The position numbers were made by a program, and so were the translations under genes. This document shows, piece after piece, positions 55,168 through 64,000 of a stretch of 64,000 nt of DNA. Location of the stretch: contig NC_084850.1 of the NCBI RefSeq assembly GCF_033115175.1, forward strand, positions 108,421,939 through 108,485,938. The letters are read 5' to 3'. Origin of the DNA: Lepus europaeus. Its lineage: Eukaryota > Chordata > Mammalia > Lagomorpha > Leporidae. The notes below the pieces were generated by a model that saw only the letters and a list, made by a program, of their open reading frames with translations, did not search any database and was not told where the DNA came from. Every line of letters starts with the position of its first letter. The stretch's first letter is position 1.

Positions 55168-56102
55168 CCCAGTGGAAAGAAGTGGTCATCAAAGAAGGAT
55201 GTACTTTTCTCTGAAGGGAGGAGAGAACTTCCACTTTGATTATGGCCTTGTCCAAATACTGACGGAGTTTGTGAATCCAAAAGTCTTCCATAGCCTAGGC
55301 AGCTCATGTCAAGAGCATTGGGTGAGGGCCGGCGCCGTGGCTCACTAGGCTAATCCTCTGCCTATGGTGCCAGCACCCCAGGTTCTAGTCCCAGTTGGGG
55401 CACCGGATTCTGTCCCAGTCGCTCCTCTTCCAGTCCAGCTCTCTGCTGTGGCCTGGGAGTGCAGTGGAGGATGGCCCAAGAGCTTGGGCCCTGCACCCGC
55501 ATAGGAGACCAGGAGAAGCACCTGGCTCCTGGCTTCGGATCAGCGTGGTGCGACGGCCACAGTGGCCATTGGGGGGTGAACCAATGGAAAAGGAAGACCT
55601 TTCTCTCTGTCTCTCTCTCTCTCACTGTCCACTCTGCCTGTCAAAAAAAAAAAAAAAAAAAAAAAAAAAAAGCATTGGGTGATCACTGGCGTCATACATA
55701 AGAGTGTTAATTGTTAAATTAACAACAGGAGTCACTGTGCACTTACTTCCCATGCAGGTCCTCTGTCCTCAAAGAGTTGTATTATGAGAGTTAACAGTCA
55801 AACTTGTTACACTTTGTTTTAGTGTATTAAATGGAGGATATTCTTAGGTCTCATAAGTTTTAGATAAGCTTGAGTGCCCAGCTCCCTTGCTTGTTTCCTT
55901 GGGTGCTTCTTTTAATGATAAAACTTATTCCCAAAGAAAAAAAGTATATTATCACAAGAATTAAAAGAAACATAAGAAAGGAAGTGGAGGAAGAGTGGGA
56001 TTGAGGAAGGGAGGCAGGATGGGGTGGGAAGTGTCATGTTCTTCAAACTGTACATATGACATACATGAAATTTGTTCCATTCATATAAATAAAATGGTTT
56101 AA
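55168..56102 (+). mobile_element. 5'-truncated younger L1 3' end
   Basis: It splits the old L1 and is flanked by an exact 15-bp duplication aaaaagacaagaggt (55153-55167 and 56103-56117). The 3' end has G/A-rich text and 'tataaataaaatggttta' before the A tail. A CSINE sits inside it. Confidence 0.75.
55326..55670 (+). mobile_element. CSINE (young subfamily)
   Basis: Exact 12-bp duplication agcattgggtga at 55314-55325 and 55671-55682. A tail of about 28 A. Among the youngest in the window. Confidence 0.97.
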
Positions 56103-56117
56103 AAAAAGACAAGAGGT

Positions 56118-56568
56118 AACGTGGGCTGGAGAAGGTGTGAAGGAAGGGGAACCCTCGTAAACGTTGGTGGAAATATAAATTAGTATCATCATCATGAAAA
56201 ATGGCATAGAGGTTCCTTAAAAAATTAAAAATAGAACCACCACATTATTCAGTGATCCTACTCCTGGGTATATACCAAAGGAAATTAAATCATATCAAAG
56301 AGACACCTGCACTCCCATGTTTATTGCCGCACTATTCACAACGGCCAAAGGGCAGAGCTGGCGTTGTGGCATAATGGGTTAAGCTGCCGCCTGCAATGCT
56401 GGCATCCCATGTGGACACCATTTCGATTCCTGGCTGCTCCACTTCTCATCCAGCTCCCTGCCAGACCCAGATGAAGCTCCTGGCTTTGGCCTGGCCCAGC
56501 CCTGGCTCCTGCAGCCATTTGGGGAGTGAACCAGTGAACGGAAGATCTCTCTCTCTCTCTCTCTCTAG

Positions 56569-56612
<44 letters not shown>

Positions 56613-57150
56613 GCCTTTCAAATAAGTAAAAAAAAACTTTTTTTAATCTTTAAAAAAAAGAATCAACCTAAGTGCCCATCGACAGATGAATGAATAAATG
56701 AAATGTCGTACATATACACAATGGAATACAATTCAGCCGCAAGAAAGTTAGGAAATCCTGTTATTTGTGTTGAGATGATGAACCAGGAGAGCAAGAAAGA
56801 CCAATGCTGCATGATCTCTCTTATGTGTGGAACCTAAAGAAGTTGAACTCAAAGTAGAGAGTAGACTGGTGGGTGGGGAGTAGGGGGTGGAGGGTGTTGG
56901 TGAAATGTTGCTCAAAGGACATGAAATTCATTAGGAAGACTGATTTTATGATATCTATTGTACACTTTGGTGACAATATATTAACAACATATGAAAATTG
57001 CCAGGAAAGTTGATTCTAAGTGTTCTCAACCCCAAAAAAGGATATTAAGTATGTGAGGTAATGCACATATTAATTAGCTCAATTTAGCTATTCTGCAATG
57101 CACATATTTCAAAATAAATATATACATTGTTTGTCAAAAATAAAAAAAGT
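56118..57150 (+). mobile_element. Old L1 3' end, continued
   Basis: 'ggaaccctcgtaaacgttgg', 'tatataccaaaggaaattaa' and, after a CSINE, 'gtgcccatcgacagatgaat' and 'cacaatggaatacaattcag' follow old L1 3' order. Confidence 0.75.
56351..56655 (+). mobile_element. CSINE
   Basis: 'gcagagctggcgttgtggca' head, long (TC)n at 56547-56608, tail 'caaataagtaaaaaaaaact'. Confidence 0.92.
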
Positions 57151-57153
57151 AGG

Positions 57154-57482
57154 GGTAGGCATTGTCGCACAGCAGGGTAAGCCAGAACTTGAGAGGGCAG
57201 CATCCCATATGAGACCGCTGGTTCAATTTCCAGCTCATTCATTTTCTACCCAGCTTCCTGCTAATGTGGTACTGGGAGGCAGCAGGTGATGGCTCAAGTG
57301 GTTGAGTCTCTGTTCACCCACGTGGAGACCCAGATGGAGTTCTTGTTTACAGCCTGGCCAAGCTCTGGCTGTTGTGGCACTTAGGGAGTGAACGAACCAA
57401 TGGATGGAAGATTTTTCTCTCTCTCTCCCTTTCTCTCTCTGTCTTTCAAATAAGCAAACTTAAATACTTAAATAAATAATTT
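57154..57482 (+). mobile_element. CSINE (old)
   Basis: 'ggggtaggcattgtcgcaca' head, tail 'caaataagcaaacttaaata'. Confidence 0.85.
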
Positions 57483-57577
57483 TTAAAGATTTTATTTATT
57501 TATTTATTTGAGAGATAGAGTTATAGAGAGGGAGAGCCAGAAAGAGAGAGAGAGAGAGATCCTCCATCCACTGGTTC
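57483..57577 (-). mobile_element. CSINE, truncated
   Basis: 'aaagattttatttatttatt' to 'ccatccactggttcaccc'. It meets the preceding CSINE tail to tail. Confidence 0.85.
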
Positions 57578-57845
57578 ACCCTATGCTATGGGTTTATCAC
57601 AATTGTGAAGGAAAGAAAAAGTTTTAAAATAAGTGGCATTGGAGCAACTGAAAAGCCATCTGGGAAAAGATAAAATCTGATGTATTCCTTACACTGGGAT
57701 AAATTTGCGCTAGATCAAAATTCTTAATGTGAAACATGAAACTACATGAGTGAAAAGAGAAAATATGAGGGACTTTCCTTAAAGCCTCGGTGTGAGGAAA
57801 CACCCCTAACTACGATTCCAACTCCAGAAGCAGTAGCAGAAACCC

Positions 57846-58022
57846 CGGAGCCAGCGCCGTGGCGCAGTGGGGGAAGCCGCTGCTCGTGAAACGGGCATCC
57901 CCCATCGGAGTGCCAGTTCCAGCCCTGGCTGCTCCACTCTGATCCAGCTGGAAGTAAACCGGCAGACGAAAGATCTCGCTCTCTTTCTGTGACTCTGCCT
58001 TTCAAGTCAGCAAATCTTTAAA
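57846..58022 (+). mobile_element. CSINE, internally deleted
   Basis: Head 'gagccagcgccgtggcgcag' and CT/tail end are present, but the middle is missing between 'gatccagctg' and 'gaagtaaacc'. Confidence 0.85.
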
Positions 58023-58358
58023 AAATCAGAAAAATGACAGGTAAGTTTGGTCCCATAAACACACGCAAAAAAAGTTTTGCATGATAGAAAGTCTCAAAAG
58101 AAAAGTGAAAAGACAAATGACAAAGTGGGGAAAGTATTTGCAACTTATAATCAAGGAGTAATATAACAAGCTTCTTTAAATTGAGAAGGAAAGACCAGTA
58201 ATCCAATAGAAAGATCAGCAAGACATAGGTACAGACAATTCACAGAAAAAGAAATGCAAAGGGCCGTTAAACGTATGACAAGATATTGAACCTCACTTTT
58301 AGTCAGAGAAATGGAAATTTAAGCTACAGTTCTCACTTAGAAGCCTGGCTAAAGTCTG

Positions 58359-58628
58359 GAGCTGGCCTTGTGGCACAGCAAATTAAGCTGCTGCCTGTGA
58401 TGCTGGCATCCCATGTAAGTGCCAGTCCAAGTCCCAGCTGCCCCACTTCCCATCCAGCTGCCTGCTAATGCACCTGAGAAAGCAGTAGAAGATGGCCTAA
58501 GTCCCTGGGTCCCTGCATCCACGTGGGAGATTCAGATTAAGCTCCTGGCTCCTGCCTTTGGCCTGGCGCAGCCTCGGTCATTGTAGTCATTTGGAGAGTG
58601 AACCAGTGGATGGAAGATCTCTTTCTCC

Positions 58629-58662
<34 letters not shown>

Positions 58663-58702
58663 GTAACTCTGCCTTTCAAATAAATAAATCATTAAAACAA
58701 AA
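58359..58702 (+). mobile_element. CSINE
   Basis: 'ggagctggccttgtggcaca' head, (TCTG)n near 58632, tail 'aaataaataaatcattaaaa'. Confidence 0.92.
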
Positions 58703-58740
58703 CAAAAAGACTGGCAAAAACTCAAAAGTTTAACATCTGC

Positions 58741-61212
58741 TGTTGGCTGGCTGATCTCCCAGGGCAACAGCCCATTTTGGGGGTTTAGCATTGGTCTCTC
58801 CTGCCGGAAGGCTGGAAATTCCATAATGACAGTAGGTAGATGAGCTATGGTGAAAGAGAATGTAGGCTGTTGGGCCCACAGAGAGCCTCCATCACTGCAC
58901 CGACAGCCCTCTGTTCACAGGCACTTGGGTGGCCAAGGAAACAGCACGGCTGGCATCCACAGATGCAGCCACGTGGACGATCTTCGGTGGGTGTTAATGT
59001 GAAACACGGAAGTCCACACTCTCTGCGCCCTCTCCTAATAGGCTCATCCACACGTTGTTTCCCTAGAGCAGTGTATGGAGCATCAGCAACATTCTCCTAA
59101 CCTCATGTTTACATTCTCTTCCTCAAGGTTCCTAGTGAGGGACAAAGAGCTCATTCTAGCTAGTTTAAGCACACGGGGATTGGATATGACTCAGCCAGAA
59201 GTAATGTAGCCAGGAAAAATATACAACCATTCCATGGGAAAATTCCAACTGAAACACCAGCGACATTGCAACTGGAGTTAAGCGAGACGGCTCATAGGAT
59301 CTGCCTGACCAGTTGTCACTACTTCTTTCTCAGGATGAATAAAGAGCATACTTCAGTATATGCACCCCTCCAAACTTTCTAAAGTCAATGATCACAGTTA
59401 CCGACTACCCCTCTAAAATCATACTGCTTTAAATATGATATCCAATGCCAGCATTGTGCCTGGCACTTAACGAACACTTGTTGAATGACTGAATACAGAT
59501 CCTTGAAGAGAAACAACTTCTTTGAAAAACTTGCCTGGAAATCTCTCCACTGAAATACTGAGGATGGTGATGGAGGTGGGGCCAATTCCTAGGGAGCTGT
59601 AAGTCTCCTCCTAGACCCAGTGAGACAGTGTGGTACTATTAGCAGGGTAACCCTGAATCTACCTGATACCACCAAGGGACTCATTCACAGATTCCGGTAC
59701 TGTTGACATACATCTTTGACTGCTCTCCATGTCTCAGGGTAAGGAGGAACTCTAGTGCAGGTAAAAGTTGTGCGTTCTGGCCTTTAGACATAAGGCAGTG
59801 TTGTAGAATATCATGCTTCCTTGTGGCTGTCTCCCCAAAGCAGACCTGGAGACAAAGACTTGGAGCAACATAATTTACTTAGGAAGTGAACCAGGAAGCA
59901 CAACGAAACAGCATGGAAGGGAGAATGTGCGGGCTCAGTTTGGAAACCTGGGTCAGCTTAGGCTGCATGTTATGCTAACAAGGCTCCCAGCGTGGAGAGC
60001 TTAGTATTCAAATGAAGCAAAGGATGCCTTTTGGATACTTTTTGACCCATCTGTGCTGGCTTTGCTATTGCAGTCCAGGGTGGCTGGTGATTGCCTGGCT
60101 CCCCGGAATGTGGCTGAGAACCTGAAAGACAACTTTGGAGAATGTCAAGTGCATTTAGGGTCTTGAAATAGAAATGAATCACAATAAAGACGTTTGAGCT
60201 GCGCAGGGAATTAGCCAATGACAGTCTTAGCTTACAGTGTTATTAATAGTGAATGTATTTTATGGAGTGTAATGGGGTAGGCTGATTACAAGGAGTGAGG
60301 TAACACTTGGTGGCCCAATACAACATAAGCTGGTCACAGTCAGCCAGGTCCCCAGGCGGTCAGAGGCTTCAACCTCTTGTGTCGGCATTGTCTGCACCAC
60401 GAAGTTCCTCATGCCCTCAGCAGAGGAAGAGAGAGAGGACAACCACATCAGGGTGGCTCACTGCCTCAGCCCGGAAGTGACCCCTTCCCTTGCAGTACAC
60501 GGGCCGGAACTAATCGCATGGTCTGCCTCGTTACCAAGGAGCTGAGTAATGCAGGGGAGAATATGGAATATCTGGAGAAGATTACTGGTGCATAAGATTG
60601 CTTTTTTTTTATTAGCTATCTATAGCTGTTCATAGAAATTGTGTATTACAAAAAAAAAAAAAAAAAACAGGAGATTTCTTTTTTTTTTTGGCCTCAAAAT
60701 AAACTCATCTTTCAATTCCATTTTCCAGGAACGTTTTGAAATTCTCTTAGAGATAGAGAAACTCACTGTGACATTTGGTGCCATGATATCTAATCTGCCA
60801 AATTGGTTTTCTCAGAGGTGATTAATAATTTGAAGACAGAATCCACAGAATGAGAGAAGTGACAGTAATATTGCTCACTGCAAGGTCTCATGGAGAGCCA
60901 ACATTAAGCTACCAGATATCTAGACTATTACCCAGAAAAGCAACGTTTTGTTGTTAGCTGGGTTCCGTGTGTAGGCTGCTTATTAGGAAGTGCCCTTGGG
61001 ACGAACACCTAATGAAGCAAGCGGGGGTGGGCGGAGAGAGGTTGGACAATGACGCAGGCCTGACAACAGCCTTGGCCAACTCCAAGGGGAGCTGCAAAGC
61101 TAAATCGTCTCCCTGTGAACGGAGGTGGCCAGGCCTTCATGTCGCTGCATCTATTAGTCACTGCACACGGGCTGCCCGGGGAAGGGTGTGACCTCAGTAG
61201 CTATTTATAAAC
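58741..61212. other. Mostly unique sequence
   Basis: A trace of old repeat at 59440-59505 ('gcctggcacttaacgaacac', MIR or L2 type). A/T runs at 60602-60690. No gene evidence. GC-richer around 60980-61200. Confidence 0.45.
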
Positions 61213-61312
61213 TATAAGACGCCTTCAGAAGGTTCGTGGGAAATGCATATTCTGAATAAAGATGCATGGCTATCAAAAAGGTTTTGTGTCAAAATAAACT
61301 CACTTTGAATTT

Positions 61313-61949
61313 AAAAACTTATTTATTTATTGGAAAGGCAGAGAGAGTGAGCTCCCATTCACTGGTTCACTCCCCAGTAGTCAGGGCTGAGCCAGTCCAA
61401 AGCCAGGAACTGGAAACTCAGTCCAGGTCTCCCATGTGAGTGGCAGGGATGTAACTACTCGGGCCGCTAACCTGCTACATCCCAGGTGTGCACTGGCAGG
61501 AAGCTGCAATGGGAAGTGGAGCTGGGACTCAGATCTAGGCACTCCAACACGGGATGCGGACTCTCCATGTGGTATCGTGGTATTTTTTTTTTTTTTTTTT
61601 GACAGGCAGAGTGGATAGTGAGAGAGAGAGAGAGAGACAGAGAGAAAGGTCTTCCTTTTTGCCGTTGGTTCACCCTCCAATGGCTGCTGCGGCCGGCGCA
61701 TCTCGCTGATCCGAAGGCAGGAGCCAGGTGCTTCTCCTGGTCTCCCACGCGGGTGCAGGACCCAAGGACTTGGGCCATCCTCCACTGCCTTCCCGGGCCA
61801 TAGCAGAGAGCTGGCCTGGAAGAGGGGCAACCGGGATAGAATCCGGCGCCCCAACCGGGACTAGAACCCGGTGTGCCGGCGCCGCAAGGCAGAGGATTAG
61901 CCTGTTAAGCCACGGCACCGGCCATCCATGTGGTATCTTAACCTCTATA
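61313..61949 (-). mobile_element. CSINE (old) carrying a young CSINE
   Basis: 'aaaacttatttatttattgg' to 'ctccaacacgggatgcggac', resuming after the inner copy with 'ttaacctctatac'. Confidence 0.85.
61577..61924 (-). mobile_element. CSINE nested in a CSINE (young subfamily)
   Basis: Exact 13-bp duplication tccatgtggtatc at 61564-61576 and 61925-61937. 'gacaggcagagtggatagtg', end 'gttaagccacggcaccggcc'. Confidence 0.95.
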
Positions 61950-62013
61950 CAAAAGCACCTTTCCTAAACTTATCTCTTAATTACATCTTTCCGCAACCTT
62001 TTGAAGTACCCTC

Positions 62014-62315
62014 ATGTACACATCTACTCCTGGCAGCTGGGACAACAGCTTTCAGTGACTGGAGATGTAAACAGCACATCACAGTCCCACCACACATGAC
62101 AAAATCCATCTTTTAACTTGAGACTAGTCATACTCTACAAATAGAACCACGGTTGCTGGCACTCTCTTAAGCATAAGCATGATCTTACTTGTAGGAGTAT
62201 TTACTATTGCTTGATTTCTGGGTTTTTTTTTTTTTTTAAGTTGGTAATTCAAAGTTTCCTACAACCCAATGGCTATCCACCACTTGTAACTTTCTAATAT
62301 GTTAAAAAGATGACG
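62014..62315. other. Unique sequence
   Basis: Nothing recognised. Confidence 0.5.
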
Positions 62316-62662
62316 TGGGGTGGGCATTGTGGCAGAGCAAATTGACCCACTGCTTGAAATGCCAGCATCCCATATTGGAGTGCCAATGTGAGTTGTGGCT
62401 ACTCCGCTTCAGATCCTGCTTCTTGCCAACGCACCTGAGAAAACAATGGATGAGAGACCAAGAGCTTGAGTTCCTGCTGCCCATGTGGGAGACCCGGATG
62501 GAGTTCCTGGCTTTGGGCTTCAGCCTGGCCAGTCCTGACTATTGCAGGCATTTAAGGAGTAAACCAGTGGATGGAAGAGCTTTCTCTCTCTTTGTTGCTC
62601 CATCTTTCTGTGTCCCTCTTCCTTTTGAATAAATAGGTAAATAAATAAACCTTTACCATAAA
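62316..62662 (+). mobile_element. CSINE (old)
   Basis: 'ggggtgggcattgtggcaga' head, tail 'gaataaataggtaaataaat'. Confidence 0.88.
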
Positions 62663-64000
62663 AGATATGAAGTTTGAAATATTTATTTTGGCAAATGAAA
62701 AACAATATATAGTAGTGCTTGTAATTGCGTGTTCTAAGAGAGCCTAATCAGAGACACTGATGTGGGTGTTAAGAGGCCCTCAGCCCCAAGATTGATTTAC
62801 ACCAGCTGATTTATCTACGTCAGAAAAGACTTTGAAGAATGTCATTGGTTGATTGGGCTCAGACATAGACCCAGATACCCGGATGAGAATTGTGAGACAA
62901 ACATTTAAGACATGACTGTGAATTCCCTTTGAAGGCAACCATCCAGAAGGAGAAGGTTAGTATACATGGAGAGGGCAGTTGGTACAGGTACGGTGTGGTG
63001 GCTGCTGCTTGGAGTCCTCCATGCCCAGGTACCGCGATGTACTATGGAGAGAAAGATCATTCATAGTGTGATGCCCAGGGAGTTGACTACGTTGGGGAAG
63101 GAGGTATCTCTGGTATGGCCTTCCTCTAAAAGCCCCTACCACATTCCTTCTAGTGATGCCATATCTTTGCAAGGTTGAGCTTTTGGCAGTTGCTGTGAGC
63201 CAAGCAAATAGCAGCATGACAATCAGCATGGACAGGACATGCGTGTGGTGCTAACCAAACAGATTGCAAGACTTGAGAAACTACGATGTCCCACAGGTAC
63301 ACACATCCCGTCGACAGCCAACTGTGGTTTTTATAAGAAGGAAATTAAAATACTGCTTTTGTTCTTTCAATTCATATGTATTTTTTTCCCAAGGGATTGG
63401 TATGCTATTGGGACGTGAATATCTATTAAGCTGTTTGAATTCAACTACTCAATAAACAGAGTTGTTAGGTATTTATTTTGGCAAAGGGGCCCATGAGAGA
63501 CTAAGGGTTCCACGAACCCTGTGAACGGAGAACATTTGGGAAGTTCAACAGTTCGTGACGCGCCGACTGGTTTCTCTAACTCATGTGAGGTCGTGAGCAG
63601 ACAGGAGCGCAGGTCCCCGGAGTGTGAGTGTGGTCTAGAACTGACATTGCACAGGGCAGAGCTGGGCCACCTTTGCCAGGATCCAAGGAGACTGAAGGAG
63701 TGCTCTGAATGTCTCTAGCTTTCCATGGGACACAGGCAAGAGTTATAAAGTCCAAAATGAAGCCTAAAACCACCAGACAAGCTCCCTATGGAGATGAGGG
63801 TGGGGGGAGCCCCCACTGGGATCCTGGAATATGAAAACGAGATTTGCCATTCCTATTTAGTCTCCCTGACTACAAACATGTCGGTGCTTCCATGGGAAGA
63901 TATAGCAGCCTTTGGCTGATTTTCCTTAAGTGTAGTGATCATAAGCAGAATAGAATCCTTCTTTTTCTTAAGAATGAAAAGACAACCTTTCGAAGGTATC
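62663..64000. other. Unique sequence
   Basis: No repeat family or credible gene seen up to the window edge. Short frames only. Confidence 0.45.

Larger units (their letters stand above)
57578..58740 (+). mobile_element. Old L1 ORF2 3' end and 3' UTR, interrupted
   Basis: 'gaaacatgaaactacatgag', 'cagacaattcacagaaaaag' and 'gtcagagaaatggaaattta' are old L1 phrases in order. CSINEs at 57846-58022 and 58359-58702 interrupt it. Confidence 0.6.
61213..62013. mobile_element. Palindromic MITE-like repeat, split by CSINEs
   Basis: Left arm 61213-61312 ('cttcagaaggttcgtgggaa', 'caaaataaactcac') and right arm about 61950-62013 ('aaacttatctcttaattaca', 'aaccttttgaagtaccctc'). Two CSINEs, one inside the other, lie between. 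Confidence 0.6.

Noticed and set aside
1..64000. Dozens of 60-200 codon frames with recurring text such as 'AWESSGRWPKSLGPCT' or 'SSTAFPGHSRELD'
   Set aside because: They are the six-frame readings of CSINEs and recur wherever a CSINE lies. No coding function is indicated.

Overview
The window is ordinary-looking mammalian intergenic or intronic DNA from a lagomorph, most likely a rabbit or hare. The main reason is the density of leporid C-repeat SINEs (CSINEs): more than fifty copies on both strands. Each has a tRNA-derived head that often starts GGGGCCGGCGC, a CT-rich stretch, and a tail of AAATAAATAAATC(T)TTTAAA. No functional host protein-coding gene, rRNA, tRNA or CRISPR array could be supported. 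Nearly all predicted reading frames are short frames inside CSINEs, L1 and LTR debris.

Layout. 1-5 kb: MIR, MaLR LTR and an inverted old L1, then 2 kb of unique sequence. 5-12 kb: scattered CSINEs, a palindromic MITE-like repeat and a MaLR LTR. 12-16.6 kb: an old L1 tail broken up by CSINEs, and a solo LTR inserted in a CSINE that itself carries two CSINEs. 17-18.2 kb: a repeat-poor block. 18.6-24.3 kb: the main feature, a complete minus-strand endogenous retrovirus. 25-30 kb: a probable second solo LTR, nested CSINEs and a MaLR LTR split by a CSINE. 28.7-33.4 kb: old L1. 34.2-36.8 kb: an alanyl-tRNA synthetase (AARS1) processed pseudogene. 39-41 kb: a hAT-like element and an old ERV pol relic. 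42-48 kb: CSINEs and unique AT-rich DNA. 48.5 kb: an RPS27L-like processed pseudogene. 49 and 54 kb: two almost identical copies of one dead L1 fragment. 53.6-58.7 kb: an L1 graveyard with a younger L1 tail inserted, flanked by a 15-bp duplication. 58.7-64 kb: mostly unique sequence with a few SINEs.

The provirus (18643-24313, minus strand) is the most interesting object. Its two 569-bp LTRs read identically and are flanked by a 4-bp GTCA duplication, so the insertion is young. It is a chimera. The outer body is gammaretroviral: gag matrix and capsid, the integrase C-terminus, and an internally deleted env. It nevertheless carries an 18-nt primer site of the tRNA-Lys1,2 type. Between gag and integrase lies the 3' end of a type-D-like betaretrovirus: an env transmembrane tail, three copies of a motif pair that matches the type-D constitutive transport element (NXF1-binding RNA export signal), a polypurine tract and a different 488-bp LTR. 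That inner LTR is followed, at the correct 2-nt spacing, by exactly the first 7 nt of a Lys primer site before the sequence switches to gammaretroviral integrase. All retroviral frames are broken, so if it moved it was mobilised in trans, like VL30 or ETn elements in mouse. The breaks are described here but not repaired.
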